Source: Lactuca virosa
Lineage: Eukaryota > Streptophyta > Magnoliopsida > Asterales > Asteraceae
Assembly: GCA_928212115.1 (NCBI GenBank)
Contig: CAKMRJ010005745.1
Coordinates: forward strand, 101,237,599 to 101,301,598
DNA: 64,000 bases
Direction: 5' to 3'
Part shown: positions 11,407 to 21,396 of the stretch, one piece after another
How positions within the stretch are numbered: the stretch's first letter is position 1
Layout of the letters: each line of letters starts with the position of its first letter
Made by a program: the position numbers and the translations under genes
The notes under the pieces: model-generated
The model's input: the letters and a program-made list of their open reading frames with translations, nothing else
Databases searched by the model: none
What the model was told of the DNA's origin: nothing

Positions 11407-11960
11407 AAGACTACCTGAAGTTCATAGATCATATAAAGTCCCTTGAAATCAATATTCCGTTCCTTGAAGCGTTGGCTCAAATGCCAAAATATGCTAAGTT
11501 TCTCAAGGACCTCTTAACTAATCGAAAGAAGATGGAAGGGATGTCTAAGGTAGTACTAAATGAAACCTGCTCAGCTGCAATGTTAAATATGCTACCTAAG
11601 AAGATGGGTGATCCGTGAAGTTTAACACTTCCGTGTCAATTTTGAAATCTAGCCACTAGCCACGTTCTTGTCGACTCGGGAGCAAGTGTTAATTTGATGC
11701 TATACTAATTCTTCAAGAAGCTTGATTTTCCCGAACCAAGACCAGTCTATATGGTCACCCATTTGGCAAACAAAACAATGACATTTCCAAGAGGAATATA
11801 TGAAGATTTATTAGTGAAAGTTGACAAGTTTGTTTTTCCCACGGATTTTATTGTCTTAGACATTGAGGAAGACGAACAAGTACCCATTATTCTTGGAAGG
11901 CCCTTCTTGAGCACCGCCCGAGCCTTGGTTGATATTAGAGAGTCCAAACTCACTCTTTGA
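11407..11960 (+). pseudogene. Athila-like gag end and protease, broken
   Basis: The first part (to a stop at 11616-11618) matches the C-terminal Athila gag region: INIPFLEALAQMPKYAKFL and NETCSAAMLNMLPKK. A frameshift leads to the protease. The catalytic motif is readable as VDSGASVNLM near 11669-11697, and the rest (FPRGIYEDLLVKVDKFVFP, ILGRPFLSTARAL) is open from 11751 to 11960. E1 begins immediately upstream, so the N-terminal part of gag is beyond the window. Small frame breaks make it non-functional. Confidence 0.83.
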
Positions 11961-12106
11961 GTTGGAGAAGAAGCGGTCACTTTTGAGGTTAATAGAGCAA
12001 TCCAACACTCAAGGATAGGTGATGGTATGGCTTTCTCAGTTGATGTGTTTGAGAATTATTAGAGAATGAGCTTGAAGGTTGGAAGGAAAAAGAATCTGAG
12101 GGATAT

Positions 12107-12409
12107 ATGGTGCTAAAAGAAGGAGATTTTAATGCTGAACTTGATATACAAGAGTTAGAGAAACTACTGGAAGAAAGCGAATACAACGAAATGATAAAAG
12201 AAGCAAAAGAAACACCACGACATGGCACTGACACCACGATGTGGTCATCCAATTCTTCACGATCTGACAATAAAAACTGTTACAACCCGATGTGGCAAGA
12301 TGCCCTGTCGTGGTTACTGAGCAAAATCCAAAAATTAAGCTCAAAGCTTTGCCCGAACATCTGGAGTATGCATTTTTGTAAGAAGGATAACAAAAACCAG
12401 TCATCATAG
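12107..12409 (+). other. Athila-like protease-RT linker
   Basis: An acidic, coding-like stretch between protease and RT (for example LQELEKLLEESEYNEM in part). It includes CACCACGATGTGGT-type palindromes at 12210-12310, which also occur downstream of pol at 15485-15590. No domain is recognised. Confidence 0.4.
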
Positions 12410-12417
12410 CATCTGAT

Positions 12418-13424
12418 CTCGCTAAACATGAAAAAGAAATCCTAGTAGAGGGACTTAAGAAAAGACAAAATGCCATCACATGGAAGATTATTGACATCAA
12501 AGGCATTAGTCTCGCATATTGTTCGCATAAAATCAACCTAGAAGAAGGGGCTAAGCTAGTGGTGCAACGCCAAAGGAGACTAAACCCGAACATAAAAAAA
12601 GTAGTGAAGAAGGAGGCAATCAAACTTTTGGATGCCGGTATCATTTATTCAATATTCGATTGTCAATGGGTGAGTCTGGTGCATGTGGTACCCAAAAAAA
12701 GAGGCATGACGGTAGTTACCAACGAAGAAAACGAGCTAATTCTAACAAGAACAGTAACCAATTGGTGTATGTTCATCGATTATTGTAAGCTAAATGATGC
12801 TACATGCAAAGACCATTTTCATTTACCAATTATTGATCAAATGCTCAAAAGATTATCCGGTCATCTCTACTATTGTTTTTAGATGGTTTTTCAGGATACT
12901 TTCAAATTCCTATTGATCCTCAAGACCAAGAAAAACCCACATTCACTTGCCCAAGTGGCACTTTTGCATATAGATGAATGCCATTTTGATTGTGCAATGC
13001 ACCAGTCACTTTCCAAAGGTGCATGATGGCCATCTTCCACGACATGATTGAGAAATTTATGGAGGTTTTTATGGATGATTCTCGATTTTTGGGTCCTTTT
13101 TTGAAGATAGCTTGTCCAACCTTGATCTAATGCTGGCAAGATGTGAAAAGACCAACTTGGTTTTAAATTGGGAAAAAATGTCACTTTATGGTCAAGGAAG
13201 GAATTGTATTGGAACACAAAGTCACAAAATTGGGGATAGAGGTGGGCCATGCAAAGTTGGATACTATAGCCAAGTTGCCACCTCCAACAAATGTAAAAGG
13301 GGTGAGAAGTTCTTTATGCCATGCATGATTTTACCCCCGATTCATCAAGGATTTCTCAAAAATCACAAGGCTATTAACCCAAATTCTCTTGAAAGATGCT
13401 ACATTTGATTTCTCCAAATAATGC
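12418..13424 (+). pseudogene. Athila-like reverse transcriptase, broken
   Basis: The RT N-terminus is clear at 12559-12882: RRLNPNIKKVVKKEAIKLLD, AGIIYSIFDCQWVSLVHVVPK in part, CMFIDYCKLNDATCKDHFHL. A frame break at about 12880 leads to DGFSGYFQIPIDPQDQEKPTF near 12886-12950, read in a shifted frame with stops. The catalytic loop is VFMDDS near 13063-13080, where Athila RTs have a similar FMDDFSV, so the Asp pair is kept. The thumb region (13100-13424) is scrambled by several small indels. Confidence 0.83.
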
Positions 13425-13442
13425 CTTGAAGCTTTTCAACTA

Positions 13443-15246
13443 TTGAAAGAGAAATTGACTTGTACACCAATCATGATCACCCTAAATTGGAGCCTTCCTT
13501 TTAAACTAATGTATGATGCAAGAGACGTTACGATTGGAGCTGTTCTGGGACAAAGGGTTGATAAGAATTTTCAACCTATATATTATGCATGCAAGACTCT
13601 TAACCCGACTCAAGAAAATTATACTACTATCGAAAAGGAGCTTCTTGCTTTGGTTTATGCTTTTGATAAATTCCGCCCTTATTTAGTTTTGTCTAAAACA
13701 ATTGTGTTTACTGACCATTCTGACCTTAAGTATCTTTTTGCTAAACAGCATGCGAAACCAAGATTGATATGTTGGATGTTACTTTTACAAGAACTTGAAA
13801 TAGACATAAGTGATAAAAAAAGAATAAAAAACATGGCCGCCAATCACCTCTCAAGACTAGAAAACCAAACTTGGAAGAGTTGGAAGATAACAAGATTGGA
13901 GACGACTTTCCCGAAGAGTATTTGATGGTAATTGCGGGAGAGGTACCTTGGTATGCGGATATAGCCAACTTCTTGGCTAGTGATTATCTTCCAAAAGAAT
14001 TGACTCAACAACAAAAGAAGAAACTATTTTCACAAGTCAAGTACTACTTTTGGGATGAACCATACTCCTTTAGGAGTTGCACAGATGGGATGATAGGGAG
14101 ATGTGTGTTTGGGAAAGAGAGTTTAGAAATCTTGAAACATTGCCATAACGGGCCCACCAGAGGATATCATGGAGCACAATACACGGCAAAGAAGGTCTTT
14201 GATTATGGGTTCTATTGGCATATGCTTTTTAAAGATGTGAACCAATTTGTTAAGGAATGTGATTCATCCCAAAGGTCGGGAAACATTTCCTCCTGAAATG
14301 AGATGCCCCAAAATAGCATCCAAGTTTGTGAAATATTTGATGTTTGGGGGGATTGACTTCATTGGACCTTTTCCAATGTCACAAGGAAATAAATATATAT
14401 TGGTGGCGCTTGATTACGTATCTAAATGGGCGGAAGTACAAACATTACCTACGAATGATGCTCGAGTAGTGGTTCATTTTCTTAAAAAGTTATTTTCAAG
14501 ATTTGGTGTTCCAAAAGCTCTTATAAGTAATCTGGGTACCCACTTTGCAAATAAACAATTGGCCTAGGTATTACAAAAATATGGTGTACACCATATATCT
14601 GCAACACCATATCATCCACAAACGAGTAGGCAAATGGAAGTCACGAATCGGGAATTGAAAAGGATATTGGAAAGATCGGTTTGAGGTAATAAAAAGGAGT
14701 GGTCGGAAAAGCTTGATGATGCATTATGGGCATTTCATACCTCATTTAAAACACCTATTGGTACTACACCATATAGGTTGGTATATGGGAAGAATTTGTC
14801 ACTTACCGGTGGAAATAGAACATAAGGCATTTTGGGCTTTGAAGATATGTAACTTTGAATTAGCTGAACTTCGTACCAACAATTTGATGCAATTGGATGC
14901 TCTTGAAGAATTGAGAAATAAAGCATACACTAGCTCCTTAATTTACAAAGACAAAACGAAGAAATAGCATGACGCGAGGTTAAAAAGACACGAAGACTTT
15001 CATGAAAGGAAAAAGGTTCTACTTTTTAATTCAAGGTTAAAACTTGTTCTCGGGAAATTACAAACTCACTGGGATGGACCATTTATTGTAAAACAATTTT
15101 TACAACATGGGTTCATAGAGTTAATATCAAGATATGGAACTCCCTTTAAGGTAAATGGACATAGGGTAAAACATTATGAGGAAGGCATGCCAAATGATGA
15201 AAAAGAGGGGGAAATTATGAAATTTGCACGAGCTGAATCGACGTGA
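13443..15246 (+). pseudogene. Athila-like RNase H and integrase, broken
   Basis: RNase H is open from 13443 to 13925: KLMYDARDVTIGAVLGQR, ENYTTIEKELLALVYAFDKF, FTDHSDLKYLFAKQ and the closing AANHLSRLEN. Integrase follows: the zinc region (HCHNGPTRGYHGAQYTAKKV, FVKECDSSQR, where one Cys is replaced) at 13871-14296, then the core (GIDFIGPFPMSQGNKYILV, ALDYVSKWAEVQTLP) at 14340-14567. The second Asp of the triad is lost in ALISNLGTHF. The C-terminal part can be followed to a stop at 15244-15246. Frameshifts occur near 14290, 14570 and 14700. Confidence 0.85.
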
Positions 15247-15618
15247 AGCGGGAAGGAGTCTGGCTCACGACTCTCCAAAAAGTAGCACTTGAAGGAGGCA
15301 ACCTGTTGTTTTGAGTTTGCATTTTCTTTTATTTCCTTTATTTCTGCTTATTTTTGCTTTATTTATGCTTTAGTTTTTATTTTTCATTCCTCTAATTTTT
15401 ATTTGGGCTTTGTTGGGAGAAATAGCATGGAATGAGTGTGGGGTGGTAGCTTTTATGAAAATTTGGTCAAAACTAATTTCATTACCATGACGTGGTAAAT
15501 TACACCATGAGGTGATGACTTTCCAGAAACCAATTTCACAAATTTTAAGAAATCACCACGGCGTGGTGGATTCAACATGACGTGTTGTCATTTTGATAGC
15601 AGTCAAAATTATGGTTAG
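15247..15618 (+). other. Non-coding tail of the Athila-like element
   Basis: T-rich sequence with imperfect palindromes of the form CACCACGGCGTGGTG (15557) and ACCATGACGTGGT (15485). No env-like frame or LTR is identified. Confidence 0.5.
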
Positions 15619-15956
15619 TGTTGAGTCTGAGAGGTTGCATCATTGGGTTTAGCTCTTAGGTCCATTTGTATACTCGGTCTGTGCCTATCCAGCCGTGTTT
15701 TGTTTTTAGGGTTTAGTATATATATAGTGCATGCATGCATTATGTTAAATACGCTTCCTGATAATGATTTTTTGATCTAGCACTATAACCCTAGCACACC
15801 TCTACAGTAGCAATTCTCATTGAATTCTTCTGAGGTGGAGCATATTAATCATTCGACACTCGTTTGATTCATTGTGGTGTTTATCGTTTTCTATTACTTG
15901 TTATTGTCTTATTGATATCTGTTTGAATCTATCGATCTTAGAGAATATTATTCTCA
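15619..15956 (+). repeat. Copia 5' LTR
   Basis: 338 bp, starting TGTTGAGTC and ending ATTCTCA. The left edge is set by the TG dinucleotide and the spacing to the TATA-like TAGTATATATATAG (15715); the right edge is set by the PBS. With no second copy, the left boundary is tentative. Confidence 0.7.
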
Positions 15957-15961
15957 TCAAT

Positions 15962-15973
15962 TGGTATCAGAGT
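15962..15973 (+). other. Copia primer-binding site (tRNA-iMet)
   Basis: TGGTATCAGAGTGGGAGA, five bases after the LTR end, matches the initiator methionine tRNA 3' end over TGGTATCAGAG. Confidence 0.85.
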
Positions 15974-16150
15974 GGGAGACTGTGTAATTCATACACATCT
16001 CTTCTATTAGAAGAATCTGTTTAGGGTTTCCGCTTTTATCGAATCTGTAGGAGCCGTCATCTTTTCATTGATGTTGTTTCTTGCTTTTGATAAAACCCTA
16101 ATTCAATCTTTACAAGTCTGATTCTTAGCAGATATCTGTAAAAGGTCATC

Positions 16151-17782
16151 ATGTCTCACGATGATTCACAAACCAATCCGATCAATATCTCCAACAACAT
16201 TGGATCTACAACTAGGATTCTAATCCTATACACTCAAGATTATGAAGTTTAGACGCATCACTTTGAAGACTACGTTGTTGGATCTGAAGACAATGGTTAT
16301 CTAATCTGGTAGGTGATAACATTGGGTCCTTTTGTTCATTCTGGAACAAATAGAACCATTAAGACTCAAACGGAGTACAACAAACTCTTGACTAATGTGG
16401 ACAAGATTCCTCAATATGAAAAGAATAAGTTGTTGTGTAATGTTAAAGCCATGAGAATGATCAGATTTGCTTTACAGTCCGATACTTTTCGTTTGGTAAG
16501 CCCATGCACCACAACAAAAGAGATCTGGGATAGACTTAAAGAGCTGTATTCTACTGATGAGGACCTAGAACATTCTATCGAAACTCTATTGCTCTCTGAG
16601 TTCGACGCTTTCCAACAAAAGCCAGATGAAAAACTTATTCAGGCATTCGATCGTTACAACCATCTTTTGAGCAAGATGATCAAGCACGGTATTGGAAGAG
16701 AAGTGATCGAACAGAAGGTCACATTTCTGAATGGTTTAAGACCCGAATGGATGGCTGTGGTATCAACCGTGAAGGCTCACGAGCAGTTTAAAACCTATTC
16801 ATTGGCGAAGATGGTGGGTATTCTCAAGTCTCATGAAAGTGTTGTGACAAAGGAAGCGAAAGTGGTGTCTAGTATGGGATCCTTGGCCCTTCTCTCTAAG
16901 GCGAAGAATGTGGTAGAAGATAAAGAAGAGTCAGAAATGCCAGAATGTGATCTGACAAGCGAAGAGTATGCAATGATGGTTTTTAACCCGAAGCGGTTAG
17001 CTCGCAAAAAGTTCCCTGTTGCGAAGAACCGAAACTGGCAGGGAAGCTACAGCTCAGAAAAGGCGAAAGAGGAGATCAAAAATAATCCTCAAAAAGAAGA
17101 AGAGAAGAAGGAGAGAAAATTGGTAGGAGACTTCGGATACGACTGTAACTTCTGCCATGGCAAAAACCACTTTGCCAAAGATTGCATGTTAAGAAATATA
17201 TCGGAGAAGAAGGAGGGTGAAGATGATGAAGCATACCATATGCGCAAGCTGGAGGAGATAAAGAAGAAGAAAGCCTCTAACAATTCTATGAATGCTTTAA
17301 TTGTGCAGGAGAACGTTGTTGATGATGAGTTCGGTGGTGTAGAGGTCTGGTATATAGACTCTGAAGATAAAGAAGTATGTAAACCCACACATGGCAGGGC
17401 ATTTGTGGCGAAAGAAGATAGTACCGAGTTTGCTGGGAGATGCTTGATGGTGACAGCTGGAGTGTCACAAATGAGGGGCTACACAACCGAAGGCGAGTAT
17501 GATGAGGCGAATCAGAAGGAAGATAAGTGCTTTGCTGCCAAACCTGTAAGCGAAAGGATCAACGACTGCGATCAGTTGATCAAGAAGGTACAATCCATTC
17601 TGGAATCACTTAAAATACCTATAACAAACTATGAAAAGGAATTAAACGAATTGAAATTCAAATTTTCTAGTTTAAGTGGAAGTTTAATGCAAACACGCCT
17701 CACAAATGCTAACCTAACCGATCAAATGAGCAGGGTGACATCCAAGAGTAAGGAGCGAAGGATGTGGATAGAGAAGACGTAG
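16151..17782 (+). pseudogene. Copia gag with two in-frame TAG stops
   Basis: The ATG at 16151 opens MSHDDSQTNPI in the frame that runs to 17782. TAG codons at 16250-16252 and 16310-16312 interrupt it, and the rest is open for about 490 codons. The capsid is a UBN2-type copia gag: KEIWDRLKELYSTDEDLEHS, LLSEFDAFQQKPDEKLIQAF and TFLNGLRPEW lie in order. A CCHC zinc knuckle CNFCHGKNHFAKDC lies near 17145-17186. Beyond it come lysine- and glutamate-rich segments. The TAGs may be TGG-to-TAG changes, as would arise from cytosine deamination on the other strand. Confidence 0.88.
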
Positions 17783-19337
17783 TAAGACTTAGTTAGAACG
17801 AGATATGAGTTGATTTGTTTACAGCGTGATAATTTGAAGCTTTTGAAACAAAGGAATATTTTTTTTAATTGCCGAACGTTTATATTCAAATATCACCCAG
17901 TTGCATCTAGATTGTGATATAGGCAAAATGATCCATAAAATGATTTTGCCCTTCCTGGAATTCAAGGAGGACGAAGTCGATGCCGATTGTTATAATTGTG
18001 AATCCATTGTGTCTTCAGATGAGATTTCGGATGCTTACAGGATTGGTCTGGACAAAATTGAGTCTTTTATTAAGTCCAAAGACCATAAGGACATGCTTAG
18101 AAATTTATTGGACGAATATGACAAACTGAAAATAAAGACCGAAACCATGCACAAATTTGATTCATTGAGTACCAAATTAAGTTCAGAAAATAAGATGAAT
18201 GTGGAAAATTCTTCTGAATTTGATGAGGACAGTGATATGAGTGAAATTTCTGTAAATAATGAGGTTGACTGCTGTGAATTCCTCAAAAGCGAATCCAAAC
18301 CGGGAAAACCAATCATATCTGAAAACTCAGTTGAGTTCGCTCGTATGTCCAAGGACAAGTCCAAAGTCCTTAGAGAAAAGGCGGTTGTATATAAAAAGGT
18401 GCAAACTGTACCGAATCAAGTATATGCCACCACTGGAGTTACCAAGAAGCAAACAGTTGAGCTAACTTCTTTGATAGATGAAGACAACGCTGATGGGTGT
18501 GATAACTTTTTCTGGTCAGCTCCCATTGACAATGCAGACGAAACAGTAGGTCTGTCGGAGCAAACCTCATGGAGAGTTAAGGGTAGATATGTGGCTGAAC
18601 CTCTTAACAAGCCTTCAAGCTTTGATAAGCCAAGTACAAGCGGTACTAAAGAAATTCAAGGCAAACCGGTAAAGGCATCAAGAGAATCATCTCCAAGCGA
18701 AGCTAGTGAAGATAAACCGAAACCAAAAGCAAACATTCACAAATCTCAAAAACAACTTGCTGAGCAAACACGTCAAAGGAACAAAAGGTACCAGAAAAAT
18801 CTCAAAGAGAGAAAGCAGTTTTGGAATTCTCAAAACGCTAATCACGTTTATAAGGTATCGAATCCACATGCGAAAGTAAGGCCTCGGACAAACAAAGGTC
18901 GATGCACTCACTATCAGTCTTGCAGTCAAACGAACCGAAGAAATAGTGTTCGTGCTGAATCAAGTAGTGATAAGAATCGAAAGACCAGTTTCGGTCCTAA
19001 ACTCCATTATCCTTATCAACAACCAAAGCTGAACCTAGTCAAGGATATCAAAGGAAAGGGAAAGCTAGTCTCGCACTCTGAAGTTCATGCCAAGAAGACG
19101 CCAGCTAACCCTAGGAATCCAAAGACTAGTTTAAATGAGAATCAAAACAAAAATAAACAGTCTGATTCAAATAAACCAAAACAAGAAAACAATAAAATCA
19201 AGGTTTTTACCATCAAAAGAAAAGATGAAACTACTTTAATAAAAAGAACATATTTAGTTGATCTTTCGGTTGCAATTCCCTATCCTGTAAAAGGCTCACA
19301 TGGACCCAAGAAACTTTGGGTTCTTAAATCTGCTTGA
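17783..19337 (+). pseudogene. Copia gag-protease linker, about 500 codons
   Basis: After a double stop (17780-17785) the gag frame continues with a short coiled-coil-like piece (ICLQRDNLKLLKQRN). A slip in the T run at 17859-17866 then moves to the frame that is open until the TGA at 19335-19337. The open part (about 17847-19337) is acidic at first (EFKEDEVDADCYNC) and very basic and Q/N/K-rich later (KQLAEQTRQRNKRYQKN). No catalytic domain is seen. It lies between the gag zinc knuckle and the protease, so it is best read as a long extension of gag. The protease resumes in the same frame just after the TGA. Confidence 0.7.
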
Positions 19338-20882
19338 TTTTTGCAGGTTATAAGTGACGATCAGTTCGACGACGAATGGTACATTGATAGTGGCTGCTCA
19401 CGTCACATGACAGGAAGAAGGGAATAACTAAAGGAGTTTAGGGCCCTAAAGGATGGTGGATGTGTTAAATACGTGAATAATTCATATGGCACTATCAAAG
19501 GCTACAGAATGATCACAAATGGTGAATTCTCAATCCGAAAGGTAGCATATGTAGAGGGATTGCAGCACAATCTCATAAGTGTCTCTCAACTGGTTGTGAG
19601 AACTGCCTTGAAGGTTTCGTTCGATGATGAAGGTTCAGATATTGTTGAAAAGAAGACGAAGATTGTCCTATTAAAATCCAAGCGAAAAGGAGAAATGTAT
19701 CCTCTTAATCTTAAACCAATTCGAGGAAAGCCAGCTGTATGCCTTTTAACGAAAGCACATTCTGACGAAAGTTGACTATGGCACCGAAGGCTCTCACATC
19801 TCAACTTTAAGGACATCAACAAGTTGGTTATCGGTGATCATATACGAGGACTTCCACTTCTCAAATTTTATAAGGAACACTTGTGCGCTACATGCGAGAT
19901 GGGAAAGCAAAGCTGAAAGAGTGATACCACACGTGTTAACACAAAGATCATCGAACCACTTGAACTTATACACATCGACTTGTGTGGTCATTCAGCAATC
20001 GAAAACATCGGTGGTAGTAAGTACATTTTAGTAATTGTTGATGACTTTTCACGTTTCACCTGGGTTCTCTTTCTTAAAAAGAAATCAGAAGCAACTCCAA
20101 AGCTCAAAGCATTTATAAAGCAAGTAGAACTTCAACTGCGAAAGATGGTTAGAAATGTCCGAAGTGACAACGGGTTGGAATTCAAAAATCAAGAGTTCAA
20201 AGAATTTCTTGTTGATAAGGGAGTGTCTCACAACTTCTCTGCTCCCTAGACTCCACAACAGAACGTCATAGTTGAAAGGCGAAACCGTTCTTTGTGTGAA
20301 GCAGCCAGAACCATGCTCAGCTTCGCCTCCTTACCTTTGTACTTCTGGGCTGATGCAATAGTTGTTGCCTGCTATACCCAGAACCGATCCCTCCTCAATA
20401 AGCGATTTTCCATTACTCCATACGAAATCTTGAATAATCGCAAGCCAAATGTAAAGTTCTTCCATGTGTTCGGTTCAAGGTGCTTTATTTTCAACTCCAA
20501 AGAGAACCGAAACAAGTTCGATGTAAAGGTAGATGAAGGGATTTTTCTTGGTTACTCACTAACTTCAAAGGCAAATACGGTTCTGAATAAACGTTCAAAG
20601 AAAATTGTGGAAACCTACTATGTCACCTTTGATGATGATTACCTGAAGAAACTTCAATCAAGCAAAGGCCCAACGGAGGAAATCTTTCCAAAATCAGGTC
20701 AAGTCTCGGTCCCAATTTCCAATCTATTTGAAGAATACATGTTTCTCTTTGATGAACCAGAGAGAGAAATTCATTTTGAGACAAAGGCAGCTGACAACAA
20801 GATCGACAACTTGAAGAAAATTATCGATGAAGCTGCAAAAGAAATGGAAAGCGAACATCAAAGAATACATGTTTCTCTTTGA
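19338..20882 (+). pseudogene. Copia protease and integrase, truncated before RT
   Basis: The protease motif WYIDSGCSRHMTG is at 19377-19415, followed by VEGLQHNLISVSQL. The GAG-pre-integrase region (LWHRRLSHLNFKDINKL) begins near 19779; the zinc-binding Cys pair LCATCEMGK is near 19883. The integrase core shows LIHIDLCGH (first Asp), VRNVRSDNGLEF (second Asp) and, after a TAG at 20247-20249, the VERRNRSLCEAA segment with the Glu. It continues through YEILNNRKPNVKFFHVFGSRC and stops in the region that normally links to RT. Stops at 19424 and 19773 and frameshifts near 19912 and 19980 break it. Confidence 0.87.
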
Positions 20883-20898
20883 TGAACCAGAGAGAAAC
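20731..20898. other. Copia/E2 chimeric junction with short duplication
   Basis: About 35 bp of copia sequence at 20731-20765 (AAGAATACATGTTTCTC and on to CCAGAGAGA) is repeated at 20861-20895. Directly after AGAGAGAAA the sequence becomes the E2 internal tail (as at 28903 and 36913). The shared AGAGAGAAA is microhomology between the two parents. Confidence 0.75.
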
Positions 20899-21396
20899 CC
20901 TTGGAACTCCAGGTGAGAGACCAATTTCATTTGGAAGTCTCACTCTGGGAAGGCTTAATACGCTTCGTAAAGCGTGGAAAGCTAAATTCAAGATAGTTAG
21001 GACCTTCGAGATTCTTGCCAGAATCGGCCTGTAACTCACAAACTCAATCTACCCCGCGAGCTTAGTAACGTACATTCTATTCTTCACGTTTCGAACTTGT
21101 AAAAGTATCTATCCGAAGAGACTCTTGAAATCCCACTCGAAGAGATCGAGTTCCACAAGAGCCTCATCTGAGTGGAAGAACCGTAGCGACCATGGACCGA
21201 GAGGCCATGCGAACGATTCATAGCCATTTCCCATTAGTGAAGGTTCGCTGGAATGCCAACCAAAGACCTACATTCACTTGAGAGCGCGAGAATCAATCGA
21301 TTAGGAAGTATCCCCACTTCTTGGCTCGATTATTCATGCCTACTTCCTTACCTAAATTCTAATTTCGGGACGAAATTCCTTCTAAGGGGGGGATGA
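20886..21396 (+). pseudogene. E2 unit 0: integrase C-terminus/chromodomain tail
   Basis: Matches 28899-29407 and 36909-37416 almost base for base. It corresponds to the E1 region with the GPF-like module and chromodomain, but with many stops. It ends in the PPT (AAGGGGGGGATGA) before LTR A, showing that at least one further unit once lay to the left. Confidence 0.85.

Larger units (their letters stand above)
11407..15618 (+). mobile_element. Athila-like Ty3 element remnant
   Basis: The order gag end, protease, RT, RNase H, integrase is on the plus strand. Athila-type wording (ETCSAAMLNMLPKK, ILGRPFLSTARALVD, HFHLPIIDQML) separates it from the Tekay elements. The left part is cut off by E1, and no LTR is visible. 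It is the oldest sequence in the left third. Confidence 0.88.
15619..20890 (+). mobile_element. Ty1/copia element, right half missing
   Basis: 5' LTR, iMet PBS, gag, protease and integrase are present in copia order (integrase before RT). RT, RNase H, PPT and 3' LTR are absent. The sequence ends at about 20885-20895 in a junction with E2. It lies within Athila-derived sequence, so it inserted there; the target duplication cannot be tested because the right end is lost. Confidence 0.9.
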
